36,797 bases of DNA from Bacteroidota bacterium (GCA_013289065.1 JABDAP010000019.1:1-36797); one strand, 5' to 3'; counted from the stretch's first letter, positions 16,646 through 25,163 are shown. Translations and numbers: made by a program. The notes: a model not told the origin generated them from the sequence alone.

Positions 16646-16751
16646 TCCGCCGCATTGTTTGTCTCGCCGCATCGTTTGTCTCCTGACAAACAACTTGTGA
16701 TACAAATAGTGTTTGTCAAGAGACAAACAAGTGCATCTTAACAACGGCATG

Positions 16752-19601
16752 CTATAAAAATTTCCCCGTATAACTCTCTTTCACTTTTTTTATTCCCGCC
16801 GGAACACCTGCGTATACAAGGTTTCCGCCTATATCTCCTGCTTCAGGGCCGAGATCGATTATCCAGTCTGCAGATTTTATCACATCAGTATTATGTTCGA
16901 TCACTATTAAAGAATGCCCCTGTTCGATCAATGCATTGAATGATGCAAGCAATTTTTTTATATCATGAAAATGCAAACCCGTTGTTGGTTCATCAAATAC
17001 AAATAACATGTGGCCGATGCTTTTTCCTTTGCCTAAAAAGCTGGCGAGTTTTACGCGTTGTGCTTCGCCGCCGCTTAAGGTATCACTGCTTTGCCCGAGT
17101 TTGATGTATCCGAGGCCCACATCCTGCAAGGGTTGTATGGCGGTTTTGATTTGTTTCTCATCAGCAAAAAAATCGATGGCTTCATCAACACTCATTTCGA
17201 GAACATCAAAAACGCTTTTGCCGTTGTAATGTACTTCCAGCACTTCTTCTTTAAAACGTTTGCCACCGCATGATTCGCAGGTAAGGTGTACATCTGCGAG
17301 GAACTGCATTTCTACAACCTGTTCGCCTTCGCCTTTACAGGTATCGCAACGGCCGCCATCAACATTGAATGAAAAATGTTTGGGTTGAAAGCCGCGTGTT
17401 TTTGATAAAGGCTGTTTTGCATACAGGTCGCGGATATGGTCGTATGCTTTTATGTATGTGATGGGGTTACTTCGTGATGATTTACCGATCGGGTTCTGGT
17501 CAACCATTTCCACCTGTGAAATATAATCAACATCGCCGGTGAGATTTTTATGCAGCCCTACTTTTTCTGCAAACTCGCCTTTTAGTTTTCGCAGTGCGGG
17601 AACCAATACCTGTTTTACCAAAGTTGTTTTTCCGCTTCCGCTTACGCCACTTACCACGCATAACGTGTTTAACGGAAATTCAACGGTGATGTCTTTCAGG
17701 TTATTCTGCCTTGCATTTTCAACTTTGATACTTCGGTTCCATTTGCGCACAGCTTTTGGTGCATCGATACTTAATTTTCCCGTAAGATATTTCCCTGTAA
17801 GGCTCTCCGGGTTCGCAACGATCTCATCGTAATTGCCCACTGCCACTACTTCTCCGCCAAGATGCGATGCCAGCGGCCCCATATCAATTATGTAATCTGC
17901 TTCGCGCATCATCATTTCATCGTGTTCAACAACAACAACTGTATTTCCCAGGTCGCGCAACGATTTTAATACACTGATCAACCGAACCGTATCTCTCGAA
18001 TGCAAACCGATCGAAGGTTCATCCAATATGTATAACGAATTAGTGAGATTACTTCCTAAACTTCTTGTGAGTTGTATACGTTGGCTCTCGCCACCGCTTA
18101 ACGAATTGGCCAAACGGTTCAATGTTAAATAACCCAATCCAACATCGATCAATGTTTGTAATCGTTGATGCACTTCGATCAAAATTCTTTTCGCCACCTG
18201 TTGATCATGCGGTGATAACTGCAATGTATCAAACCATGCCTTCAGGTCTTTTACCTGCCACTCGCATAATTCACCAATATGTTTTCCGCCAACTTTTACA
18301 TACAATGCTTCTTTGCGCAAACGATATCCTTTGCAATCCGGGCAGGCAGTCCTTCCGCGATACCTGCTTAATAAAACACGGTACTGAACTTTATACAGGT
18401 TCTGTTCAACCTCTTTAAAAAAATCATCGATGCCCTGCACGTTTCCTTCGCCGCTCCATAACTGCTGGTATTGTTGTTTGGTCAGGTCAATGACCGGTTT
18501 GTGAATAGGAAATCCAAACTTACCTGCATTCTTTACAAACTGTTCGCGCCACCAGCCCAGCTTCTCGCCTTTCCATGGTGCAACAGCGCCTTCGTATACA
18601 CTTAATCTTTTATCAGGAATGACCAGATCCGGATCAATACCCAATACCTGGCTGAAACCTTCGCAGGTGGGACATGCGCCATACGGGTTATTAAATGAAA
18701 ATAAATTGGGCACCGGTTCTTCAAACTGTATACCATCGAGTTCAAATTTGTTACTGAAGTGCAACAGTTTTGTGTTATCGATCTCTACATACATTTCCCC
18801 TTCGCCTTCATAAAACGCAGTGCCGATAGAATCGGATAAACGATGGAGATCGTCTTCATCAAAATCTTTTGTTACGATGCGGTCGATGAGGACGTGAGTC
18901 TGGAGACTGGAGTCTGAAGACTGGAGTTGTTTTTTTAAGTCTTTATCTGAAAGCTCAAGTAATTCTTCTATCCGTGAAATTATTCCAGACTCCAGACTTC
19001 TAACTCCAGACTCACGAATGTACATTCGTGAAAATCCCTTCTGCATCAATATATTCAGCTCTTCACGGGCTTCGCGTTTGGCGTGTTGTTTGAACGGAAC
19101 GATGATAACGGCTTTGGTTCCGTGCGGCATTTTCTGAATGGCATTCATTACATCGGCCACATCATCTTTCTTTACTTCTTTACCGCTCACCGGCGAAATG
19201 GTTTTACCTGCGCGTGCAAATAAGAGTCGGAGGTAATCATAAATTTCTGTCATGCTGCCCACCGTACTTCTCGGTGTTCTGGTAATTACTTTTTGTTCGA
19301 TGGCAATGGCCGGGCATAATCCTTTGATATAATCCACATCCGGTTTCACCATTCTTGCCATGAACTGGCGCGCATAAGCACTAAGGCTTTCAGCGTAACG
19401 GCGCTGTCCTTCTGCAAATAAAGTATCGATGGTGAGTGATGATTTGCCGCTGCCTGATACACCGGTAACAACGATCAGTTGATTACGCGGAAAGGTTACG
19501 GTAACATTTTTAAGATTGTGAACACGCGCACCTTTTACTACGATGTTGCCTGTATCCTCTATTGTTCGCTGAACTTTTGGTGACTTTGTTTTTGTTGCCA
19601 T
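16752..19601 (-). CDS. uvrA: Excinuclease ABC subunit A
   Basis: UvrA is the damage-recognition ATPase of nucleotide excision repair. The 949-residue product has both ABC modules: Walker A GVSGSGKSS and GVSGSGKTT, signatures SLSGGESQRI and TLSGGEAQRV, and zinc ligands CPTC...CPDC and CDTCKGEG...CESCGGKR. The start is taken as the ATG of MATKTKSPK at 19601, because the upstream in-frame extension is translated repeat and a TACCTTTG promoter lies between. Two extra segments around ISRIEELLELSDKDLKKQ come from arms of an inverted repeat (18894-19015). The last 31 codons are present twice more downstream. No disabling change was seen, so the gene is probably functional. Confidence 0.96.
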   Translation of the reverse strand: MATKTKSPKVQRTIEDTGNIVVKGARVHNLKNVTVTFPRNQLIVVTGVSGSGKSSLTIDTLFAEGQRRYAESLSAYARQFMARMVKPDVDYIKGLCPAIAIEQKVITRTPRSTVGSMTEIYDYLRLLFARAGKTISPVSGKEVKKDDVADVMNAIQKMPHGTKAVIIVPFKQHAKREAREELNILMQKGFSRMYIRESGVRSLESGIISRIEELLELSDKDLKKQLQSSDSSLQTHVLIDRIVTKDFDEDDLHRLSDSIGTAFYEGEGEMYVEIDNTKLLHFSNKFELDGIQFEEPVPNLFSFNNPYGACPTCEGFSQVLGIDPDLVIPDKRLSVYEGAVAPWKGEKLGWWREQFVKNAGKFGFPIHKPVIDLTKQQYQQLWSGEGNVQGIDDFFKEVEQNLYKVQYRVLLSRYRGRTACPDCKGYRLRKEALYVKVGGKHIGELCEWQVKDLKAWFDTLQLSPHDQQVAKRILIEVHQRLQTLIDVGLGYLTLNRLANSLSGGESQRIQLTRSLGSNLTNSLYILDEPSIGLHSRDTVRLISVLKSLRDLGNTVVVVEHDEMMMREADYIIDMGPLASHLGGEVVAVGNYDEIVANPESLTGKYLTGKLSIDAPKAVRKWNRSIKVENARQNNLKDITVEFPLNTLCVVSGVSGSGKTTLVKQVLVPALRKLKGEFAEKVGLHKNLTGDVDYISQVEMVDQNPIGKSSRSNPITYIKAYDHIRDLYAKQPLSKTRGFQPKHFSFNVDGGRCDTCKGEGEQVVEMQFLADVHLTCESCGGKRFKEEVLEVHYNGKSVFDVLEMSVDEAIDFFADEKQIKTAIQPLQDVGLGYIKLGQSSDTLSGGEAQRVKLASFLGKGKSIGHMLFVFDEPTTGLHFHDIKKLLASFNALIEQGHSLIVIEHNTDVIKSADWIIDLGPEAGDIGGNLVYAGVPAGIKKVKESYTGKFL
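18894..19015. repeat. Inverted repeat arms inside uvrA
   Basis: Arm A (18894-18928) and arm B (18984-19015) are inverted and share GTGAGTCTGGAG at their outer ends. They consist of 7-base words of the same GACTCCA/TGGAGTC type as the hydrolase palindrome. About 55 bases of native uvrA coding sequence (RIEELLE...LKKQ) lie between them. Both arms are in frame and free of stops. Confidence 0.85.
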
Positions 19602-19609
19602 ACTTTGTA

Positions 19610-19617
19610 CAAAGGTA
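19610..19617 (-). promoter_or_regulatory. uvrA promoter -7 element TACCTTTG
   Basis: A full TAnnTTTG match on the minus strand ends 8 bases before the uvrA ATG, so the transcript would start within a few bases of the start codon. This supports the start at 19601. Sequence further upstream falls into the left arm of the repeat at 19635-19741. Confidence 0.65.
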
Positions 19618-19634
19618 AACAGATTAGAAGGCAC

Positions 19635-19741
19635 AATTTGAAAATTTGAAGATTCGAAAATTTGAAAATGGGAGCACAAAAACCAGGTTTAAGCACCTGC
19701 ATTAATTTTCAAATTTGCACATTTTCAAATTTTCAAATTCG
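19635..19741. repeat. Octamer inverted repeat between divergent uvrA and sigma gene
   Basis: The left arm (19635-19670) steps as AATTTGAA, AATTTGAA, GATTCGAA, AATTTGAA. The right arm (19705-19741) is the mirrored set (TTTTCAAA-type words). A small AGGT/ACCT hairpin sits in the loop. The left arm is open in frame with uvrA, giving a false N-terminal extension. Bases 19742-19913 hold the sigma gene leader, with no further gene. Confidence 0.88.
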
Positions 19742-19913
19742 CCTCAAAATGTGCATAACCTCACCCCCTTAAAACATTCTTTTCCACAAAACCTGTCTGA
19801 TATAAAAAGATGTATAATTTGTCGTTGAAAGATAATGAGTTAGTTCAGGAACACTCAATAAAAAGTTCTATTCATATCCTGAAACGAAGATATTCTGACT
19901 CAAAAAAGATGTT

Positions 19914-20495
19914 ATGCGAACATTGGACCAGGCGTCTGATACGGAACTGATACGGGCTTTCCAGGACGGCGATACCGCTGCCTTTGAAACCCTTATCTAC
20001 CGCTATAAGGATAAAATTTTCTCCTCCATTCTTTTCTTTGTAAAGGACAGTTATCTCGCCGAAGACCTTTTCCAGGATGTGTTCATCAAGATCATCGACA
20101 CACTGAAAAACAAGCGGTACACGGAAGAAGGAAAGTTTTTACCGTGGGCGCTGCGCATTTCACACAATCTCTGCGTGGATTATTTCAGGAAAGTAAAACG
20201 CACACCGGCAATCAGGACAAGCGATAACAAAGATATTTTTGAGATCTTACAAATATCGGAAGAAGGGCCGGATAGTAAGATCATGCAGGGACAGAGCCAT
20301 GAGCGCGTGCGCAAAATGCTTGACCTGTTACCCGAAGAACAACGTGAGATCATTGTACTGCGCCATTTTGCCAATATGAGTTTTAAAGAGATCGCTGTGA
20401 TCACCAATTGCAGTATTAACACCGCCCTGGGCCGGATGCGGTATGGATTGATTAACTTGCGCAAGATGATGACTGAAAAACAGATCGCCTTGTAA
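19914..20495 (+). CDS. Sigma-70 family (ECF-type) RNA polymerase sigma factor
   Basis: A 193-residue sigma factor with region 2 (about 25-95; YRYKDKIFSSILFFVKDSYLAEDLFQDVFIK and WALRISHNLCVDYFRK in parts) and region 4 (about 130-185; LPEEQREIIVLRHFANMSFKEIA with helix-turn-helix INTALGRMRYGLINLRK). It lacks the regions 1.1 and 3 of housekeeping sigma, as ECF factors do. No anti-sigma gene is adjacent, so its trigger is unknown. The start at 19914 is reached after a leader of about 80 bases below an ATAATTTG word. A terminator follows. Confidence 0.93.
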   Translation: MRTLDQASDTELIRAFQDGDTAAFETLIYRYKDKIFSSILFFVKDSYLAEDLFQDVFIKIIDTLKNKRYTEEGKFLPWALRISHNLCVDYFRKVKRTPAIRTSDNKDIFEILQISEEGPDSKIMQGQSHERVRKMLDLLPEEQREIIVLRHFANMSFKEIAVITNCSINTALGRMRYGLINLRKMMTEKQIAL

Positions 20496-20530
20496 GGCTG
20501 AAAATATTTAATATCAATGTAAAGATCACG

Positions 20531-20561
20531 ACCCTTCATAGATTATGGAGGGTTATTTTTT
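20531..20561 (+). terminator. Intrinsic terminator after the sigma factor gene
   Basis: The stem ACCCTTCAT/ATGGAGGGT with a short AGATT loop is followed by TTATTTTTT. It lies about 35 bases after the stop codon. Confidence 0.88.
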
Positions 20562-20566
20562 GGGGT

Positions 20567-20656
20567 AGGTTAAAGGGAGTTAAAAGGGTTAAACTGGGTT
20601 AAAAAGGTTAAAGAAGTAGTACAAACCTTTTTAACTTTTTTAACTCAATTTAACTT
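20567..20656. repeat. GGTTAAA-type inverted repeat between convergent genes
   Basis: The left arm (20567-20613) has five GTTAAA words spaced 9-11 bases apart. The right arm (20626-20656) has the reverse words (TTTTTAAC and similar). It lies between the sigma factor terminator and the end of the DsbD-type gene. Confidence 0.82.
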
Positions 20657-20663
20657 TCTTGAC

Positions 20664-22619
20664 TTACTTATTCTTATCAAATGCCTCTTTACCACATTTC
20701 AACCACTTGTGATATTCAGAAGCATCAGGCGTATAACCAACGGGATTGTTGAGAAGCCTTTGTTTGTTATCTAACAGAACATAGAGCGGCTGCGTGGTCT
20801 GGTTAAAATTCTCTGCTTCAAAAGTTGCCCATTTATCGCCGATGGTGATGATATCTTTTGTGTCGCCGTTATTGGTTTTGTAATTGTTGATGCGTTGCTC
20901 GGGTGAAAGATTTTGCCTGTCATCCACATATAACGATACGAGGATATAATTTTCTTTGATGTAATTGTACACTGCGGGTTGCGTCCATACATTCTCTTCC
21001 ATTTTGCGGCAGTTAACGCAGGCCCAGCCGGTGAAATCGATGAGCAATGGTTTGTTTTGTTCTTTGGCCATCTGCAAAGCTTTTGCATAATCATTCACCA
21101 CATTTGCTTCGAGGCCTTTGCCATGCACATTATCCTTTCCATAAATACTGTAACTGAATGGCGGCGGAAAGCCGCTCAGCAATTGAAGATTAGCGCATCT
21201 GGTTTGCGTAACACCGGGAATCAAATAGAGTGTAAATAATAATGCAAGCACACCCAATGCTTTTCTTCCTTTACCGATCTTCATTCCTTCATAATCGTGC
21301 GGCAAACGGAGTATCCCGAAAAGATATAATGTTAACCCGCTTCCGATCAATATCCATACACCAATAAATACTTCGCGTTTTAATAAACCCCAGTGCATTA
21401 CGAGATCTGCATTGGATAAGAATTTGAAAGCGAGCGCCAGTTCGAGGAATGCCAGTATTTTTTTAACGGTATCGAGCCAGCCGCCGGATTTTGGCAGGGA
21501 TTGCAGCCAATCCGGAAAAATAGCGAACAATGCAAAAGGCAATGCCAGCGCCAATCCGAAGCCGGCAAGCCCTGATGTTAATTGCCATGCACCACCGCTT
21601 AATGATCCAACCAATAATGATCCCAATATCGGCCCCGTACATGAAAATGAAACGATGGCGAGTGTGAGCGCCATAAAAAATATTCCACCCAAACTGCCCA
21701 AGCCACTTTTTGCATCTGCCTTGCTGGCAATATTACTCGGTAACGTCAATTCAAAATAACCGAAGAAAGAAATGGCGAAGAAAATAAAGATGATAAAGAA
21801 CACCACATTCAGCCATGAATTGGTTGAGATATTATTAAAAATTTCCGGCCGCACATTTCCCAACACATGAAACGGTACACTCGCCAATAAATAGATCAGG
21901 AAAATAAAGAAGCCGTACAATGCACCATTTTTTATTGCCTGTTTCCGGTTAGCTGCTCTTTTTGTAAAGAATGAAACCGTAACCGGTATCATCGGAAATA
22001 CACAGGGTGTAAGCAATGCGATCAATCCACCTAAAAATCCAAGTAAAAAAATAGACCACAAGCCATTGCCCGCTACATTATTTTTTTTGCCGCAATCCTG
22101 CAACGGTTTATTAATATCAACAGAAGCTAATTTTATTTGCGCGTTTGTGTTTGACGCTGCCGCGCCGCCTTCCAGTGTAACTTCAAAAGGAAATTCTGAA
22201 GGGCTGAATTGGTCTTTTCCTTTACCAAGATTTGCCGTGATGCTTCCCTTTAATGTTGCGGGAATAAAACCGGTGATCTTTACCTGTTGCCTGATCTCGA
22301 TGGTTCCGGTAAAGACATATAATTTTTTGTTTTCAAAAATGGGGTCGGTAATAGATGCGGGTGTTTTATCAAATACGATTTCACCGGATAGCTTTGCGTT
22401 TTCATATGCCGGAATAAATTTTACAGCATCAAGCCCTTCCTGCGTTGGATTATTTCCATACACATGCCAGCCGGCAGGGATGGTGGCTCTCGCAACCAAT
22501 TCATATGATCCGTCACCGGTTTTTTTAGCTTCGGTTTGCCATTTCAATAAACTGTCTGTTTGCGCCGATGCAACAATGCATGCGACCAACGCAACAATAG
22601 CGAGAGATATTTTTTTCAT
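20664..22619 (-). CDS. DsbD-type thiol:disulfide interchange membrane protein
   Basis: This protein carries reducing power across the inner membrane to periplasmic thiols. At 651 residues it has all three DsbD parts: a signal peptide (ending VASAQ) and N-terminal DsbD-alpha-like domain (about 20-165), a central multi-span domain with the two conserved membrane cysteines (LLTPCVFPMIP and SFSCTGPI), and a C-terminal thioredoxin-like domain with GWACVNCRK. The ATG at 22619 is chosen over a GTG two codons upstream because AAGG precedes it at proper spacing. It lies 11 bases downstream of a gene for a lone DsbD-alpha-like domain and is probably co-transcribed with it and purQ. Confidence 0.92.
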   Translation of the reverse strand: MKKISLAIVALVACIVASAQTDSLLKWQTEAKKTGDGSYELVARATIPAGWHVYGNNPTQEGLDAVKFIPAYENAKLSGEIVFDKTPASITDPIFENKKLYVFTGTIEIRQQVKITGFIPATLKGSITANLGKGKDQFSPSEFPFEVTLEGGAAASNTNAQIKLASVDINKPLQDCGKKNNVAGNGLWSIFLLGFLGGLIALLTPCVFPMIPVTVSFFTKRAANRKQAIKNGALYGFFIFLIYLLASVPFHVLGNVRPEIFNNISTNSWLNVVFFIIFIFFAISFFGYFELTLPSNIASKADAKSGLGSLGGIFFMALTLAIVSFSCTGPILGSLLVGSLSGGAWQLTSGLAGFGLALALPFALFAIFPDWLQSLPKSGGWLDTVKKILAFLELALAFKFLSNADLVMHWGLLKREVFIGVWILIGSGLTLYLFGILRLPHDYEGMKIGKGRKALGVLALLFTLYLIPGVTQTRCANLQLLSGFPPPFSYSIYGKDNVHGKGLEANVVNDYAKALQMAKEQNKPLLIDFTGWACVNCRKMEENVWTQPAVYNYIKENYILVSLYVDDRQNLSPEQRINNYKTNNGDTKDIITIGDKWATFEAENFNQTTQPLYVLLDNKQRLLNNPVGYTPDASEYHKWLKCGKEAFDKNK

Positions 22620-22630
22620 TTGCACCTTGT

Positions 22631-23083
22631 TTATTGGAGCTTCAGGTCAAACGATTTTTTTACCGGCGGCAGGCAATGGCTGTCATCGCAAACCATGTAT
22701 TCAACCGTACCGCTTACATTGGTTTTGATACCTGCTTTTACTTTTACCGTCTGCACAAATTTTACTTCATCCGCATAGAACAGCACGTTTGTGTTGAATG
22801 TTTTGTCAAAGGTTTTTTCCAGTTTACCTACTTCTTTGGCAACACCCACTTTGGTTACAAGCGGGTTTGGTTTCATCACAATAGTAGTAGGAATGGGCCC
22901 ACCCTTTCCTGTGTTCTGCGAATAGATATGCCATGGGTTATCTACCGTTGCAGTAAGTATGATATCATAGGTATCTGCTGTTTTCTTTTTCACTTCATAA
23001 TTCCAGCCAACAGGGCTCTGCATCTGGCCAATGGCCATTGCTGTAATAATAAAAGATGATAATACCGATACGATCTTTTTCAT
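22631..23083 (-). CDS. Standalone DsbD-alpha-like periplasmic protein
   Basis: A 150-residue exported protein with a signal peptide (residues 1-19) and one domain like the N-terminal part of DsbD (PF11412-like). The segment WHIYSQNTGKGGPIPTTI parallels WHVYGNNPTQ in the next gene, and CDDSHCLPP near the C-terminus supplies a Cys pair. It likely receives electrons from, or shares a partner with, the neighbouring DsbD-type protein. The gene sits between purQ (58 bases upstream) and the DsbD gene (11 bases downstream). Confidence 0.85.
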   Translation of the reverse strand: MKKIVSVLSSFIITAMAIGQMQSPVGWNYEVKKKTADTYDIILTATVDNPWHIYSQNTGKGGPIPTTIVMKPNPLVTKVGVAKEVGKLEKTFDKTFNTNVLFYADEVKFVQTVKVKAGIKTNVSGTVEYMVCDDSHCLPPVKKSFDLKLQ

Positions 23084-23141
23084 GCTTATCCATTTGATTT
23101 TATATGATGATGCAAACCCAAACGTTTGCTTACAGAACGCA

Positions 23142-23801
23142 TCAATTCATTCCAAGTAATTCGAATACTTTAATACCATCCAGGTTGCTCATTGCGCCGG
23201 AAGATGCACGTTCGGGGTGGGGCATCATTCCAAAAACATTGTTTTGTTTGTTGCGGATGCCGGCAATATTTCTTGTGGCGCCGTTTGGATTGGCAGCATC
23301 ATTGATATTCCCATCCGCATCGCAATAATGAAACAATACCTGCCCGTTTGCTTCCAGTTCATTTAGGGTTGCTTCATCTGCATGGTATCTTCCTTCACCA
23401 TGCGCGATGGGTATTTTCAGCGCTTCGCCATTTCCCTTTTTGATATAAACATTTTTGCACACAAACTGCTGATTCGCATTCTGTAACAATACACCGGGTA
23501 ACAACCCGCTTTCACAAAGTATCTGGAAGCCATTACAAACACCCAGCACTTTTCCGCCTTTATTTGCAAATGCGATCACGCTCTGCATCATCGGGCTGAA
23601 TCTTGCGATCGCCCCGCAGCGAAGGTAATCGCCATAAGAAAATCCGCCGGGTAAAATAATACAATCGTCTGTTGTAAACATATCCAGGTTCTTATCTTTA
23701 TGCCAAAGCATGATCACTTCTTTACCAAGCTCCTGCTGCAGCGCATCCTGCATATCCCTGTCGCAGTTAGATCCCGGGAAAACAACAACGCCAAACTTCA
23801 T
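23142..23801 (-). CDS. purQ: Phosphoribosylformylglycinamidine synthase, glutaminase subunit
   Basis: PurQ releases ammonia from glutamine for the FGAM synthase step of purine synthesis, working with separate PurL and PurS. The 219-residue class I amidotransferase has the N-terminal [12 protein letters not shown], the nucleophile elbow GVCNGFQIL and the His-containing [10 protein letters not shown] and MMPHPER segments. It has the standalone length rather than being fused to PurL. A TATCTTTA promoter-like word lies at 23836-23843 on the minus strand, about 35 bases before the ATG. It appears to head an operon with the two DsbD-type genes. Confidence 0.97.
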   Translation of the reverse strand: MKFGVVVFPGSNCDRDMQDALQQELGKEVIMLWHKDKNLDMFTTDDCIILPGGFSYGDYLRCGAIARFSPMMQSVIAFANKGGKVLGVCNGFQILCESGLLPGVLLQNANQQFVCKNVYIKKGNGEALKIPIAHGEGRYHADEATLNELEANGQVLFHYCDADGNINDAANPNGATRNIAGIRNKQNNVFGMMPHPERASSGAMSNLDGIKVFELLGMN

Positions 23802-23835
23802 AGGTTAATTTTTATCCTGTAAAAAGATTGAGGCG

Positions 23836-23843
23836 TAAAGATA
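23836..23843 (-). promoter_or_regulatory. Possible purQ -7 element (TATCTTTA)
   Basis: Read on the minus strand, TATCTTTA differs from TAnnTTTG only in the last base and precedes purQ by about 35 bases. It lies downstream of the structured stretch at 23973-24083, which argues that the structure is not part of the main purQ leader. Confidence 0.4.
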
Positions 23844-23888
23844 ATGCCTGAGCTGTTAAAGGAAAGTGTGAATTTTACAAACGGCTGA

Positions 23889-23903
23889 CAGTGTTTTAAA
23901 CAC
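23889..23903. promoter_or_regulatory. Perfect dyad AGTGTTT-T-AAACACT
   Basis: Two 7-base half-sites flank one base, upstream of the purQ promoter-like word. The shape suits a dimeric regulator, but no regulator is encoded nearby; this is a candidate only. Confidence 0.35.
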
Positions 23904-23972
23904 TAATGTGCTGTGCGATTAAAAAGCAGATTTTCTCTATTCAAAAAATTTTTCGCTCACGGCCGCTGGGCC

Positions 23973-24083
23973 CAGTCCCTGTTACCGGGCTGCTTTGGCC
24001 TCTGATCAGACCTGCTGCGCATGATCTGATCTGTCAACGCTTCGCTGGACACCGAATCCAAAGAGGCCCGTCCACAGGGACTG
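23973..24083. ncRNA. Candidate structured RNA (three-way junction), strand uncertain
   Basis: In the 368-base gap between purQ and the next minus-strand gene lies a GC-rich stretch with nested pairing. A 10-base closing helix joins 23973-23982 (CAGTCCCTGT) to 24074-24083. An inner helix joins GGGC 23987-23990 to 24066-24069 and CTTTGG 23993-23998 to 24058-24063, with a 2x2 loop. Two hairpins follow: 24004-24010 with 24025-24031 (GATCAGA/TCTGATC), and 24032-24035 with 24048-24051. The minus strand is slightly favoured, because TAATTTTA lies just before the 5' arm and a TTTTTT run (23943-23948) after the 3' side. I do not recognise tmRNA, RNase P, SRP RNA or a known riboswitch in it. Confidence 0.4.
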
Positions 24084-24169
24084 ATTAAAATTATTTCGAT
24101 GATCGCTCTGATATTGCAGGATTTTATATCATGCAACTCTAAATCAGTTTCACTTAATAACACAAAACG

Positions 24170-25153
24170 TTAACCAGTAATAAATGACCAGTTATTATAT
24201 ATAATGATCAATGCACACAGCCAGAAAAGAATATTGGGTAATGCCAGCCGCCGTGGATAGGAAAACGTATTGCCCGCAAAAGCGCCAAGCGGTACCAGGC
24301 TCATCAGCCCTGACTCGATACCGGCATGGAGAAAAATAAAAGGTATGGGTAACAGGATCAGCAACATGACCATCATCACACCCCAGTTCTTGCGGATCTG
24401 TATCACCATTCTTTTATTTGTTACCTGCCAGCAATATAAACCCGCCAGCAAAACGATCAGCAATACCGACAGGCTGACGATCAGCGGAATGTTCCATTGC
24501 GCCAGCGGTAAATTCAATTGCAGATAAGGAAGATAGCCGGGGAAAGTTTTTATGGTATCATTCAGAAATAACCAGGAGGCAAGAAAATAATAAGGCACCA
24601 GTATGCCCATTAACAGGATGACCCATTCGGCCAGTTTGAACGGGCGCACAACGGCCAGCGCAAACAATACCACCAATATCAATATAGCCGTTGGATGATA
24701 ACACACAACGGATACGCCAACAATTAAACCGGTATTGAACAATAATGTTTTGGGAGACGGATTATTATACAGCCTGCTAAGTTTGATAAATAACCAGATC
24801 AGTAAAAAATTCGCGATCAATGCCGATGAGATGCTGCACCATTGCGTAAGCATGCCAGACAACAACACATACGCCATAGCTGTTGTATACGTAGTGGTTT
24901 GAAACATACGCATATCATTCAGTATCATGTTCAGCCGGATGGCTTGCAGGAGAAGTACCGCGAGATAAATAATGACCAAAACAGTTTGCGGAAGATCCGA
25001 AATATAGGTTTGCAGGAAGAGTGAAAAGACCCCGTCATTGGTATTCGATATAACAAGCGGTGCATGAAAGAAAAAATGCAGGTGCACGCCAATACTGAGA
25101 ATGACGAGATAAAAAATATTGATGATCGATTTATCCCGGAATAAAAAAACCAC
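24170..25153 (-). CDS. Polytopic membrane protein, DUF6427-like
   Basis: A 327-residue protein with about nine to ten hydrophobic spans and few soluble parts. The N-terminus, FLFRDKSIINIFYLVIL, resembles the Bacteroidota family DUF6427, whose function I do not know; this family call is from memory and uncertain. Translation probably starts at GTG 25153, as no ATG lies near the first span. It begins 10 bases after the preceding exported-protein gene on the same strand, so the two are likely one operon. Confidence 0.7.
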   Translation of the reverse strand: MVFLFRDKSIINIFYLVILSIGVHLHFFFHAPLVISNTNDGVFSLFLQTYISDLPQTVLVIIYLAVLLLQAIRLNMILNDMRMFQTTTYTTAMAYVLLSGMLTQWCSISSALIANFLLIWLFIKLSRLYNNPSPKTLLFNTGLIVGVSVVCYHPTAILILVVLFALAVVRPFKLAEWVILLMGILVPYYFLASWLFLNDTIKTFPGYLPYLQLNLPLAQWNIPLIVSLSVLLIVLLAGLYCWQVTNKRMVIQIRKNWGVMMVMLLILLPIPFIFLHAGIESGLMSLVPLGAFAGNTFSYPRRLALPNILFWLCALIIIYNNWSFITG

Positions 25154-25163
25154 GCGTCAGAAA

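Larger units (their letters stand above)
16354..16751. repeat. Two tandem 199-base units: uvrA tail plus palindromic element
   Basis: Units 16354-16552 and 16553-16751 are nearly identical; the clear difference is one base in the GTGC(G/A)TC part. Each contains the last 31 codons of uvrA and one palindromic element copy (16453-16535 and 16652-16734). The true gene end (16752-16844) forms a third tail, and element copy 1 precedes the block. Confidence 0.92.

Noticed and set aside
16354..16750. Two small minus-strand open frames joining palindromic element sequence to the UvrA tail
   Set aside because: They exist because the element words lack stops and the uvrA tail stays in frame. No promoter or ribosome site is visible, and they are identical products of a tandem duplication.
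16220..16751. CRISPR array
   Set aside because: The repeat interval is a duplicated gene end and palindromes, not unique spacers, and no cas gene is present in the window.
19602..19679. N-terminal extension of UvrA starting MCSHFQIFE
   Set aside because: It is translated octamer array (AATTTGAA words) plus promoter; the uvrA -7 element lies inside it, and the family starts near MATKTKSPK.
23973..24083. Known structural RNA such as SRP RNA, RNase P RNA, tmRNA or a purine riboswitch for purQ
   Set aside because: None of the conserved sequence words of these families was found, and a purQ promoter-like word lies downstream of the structure.
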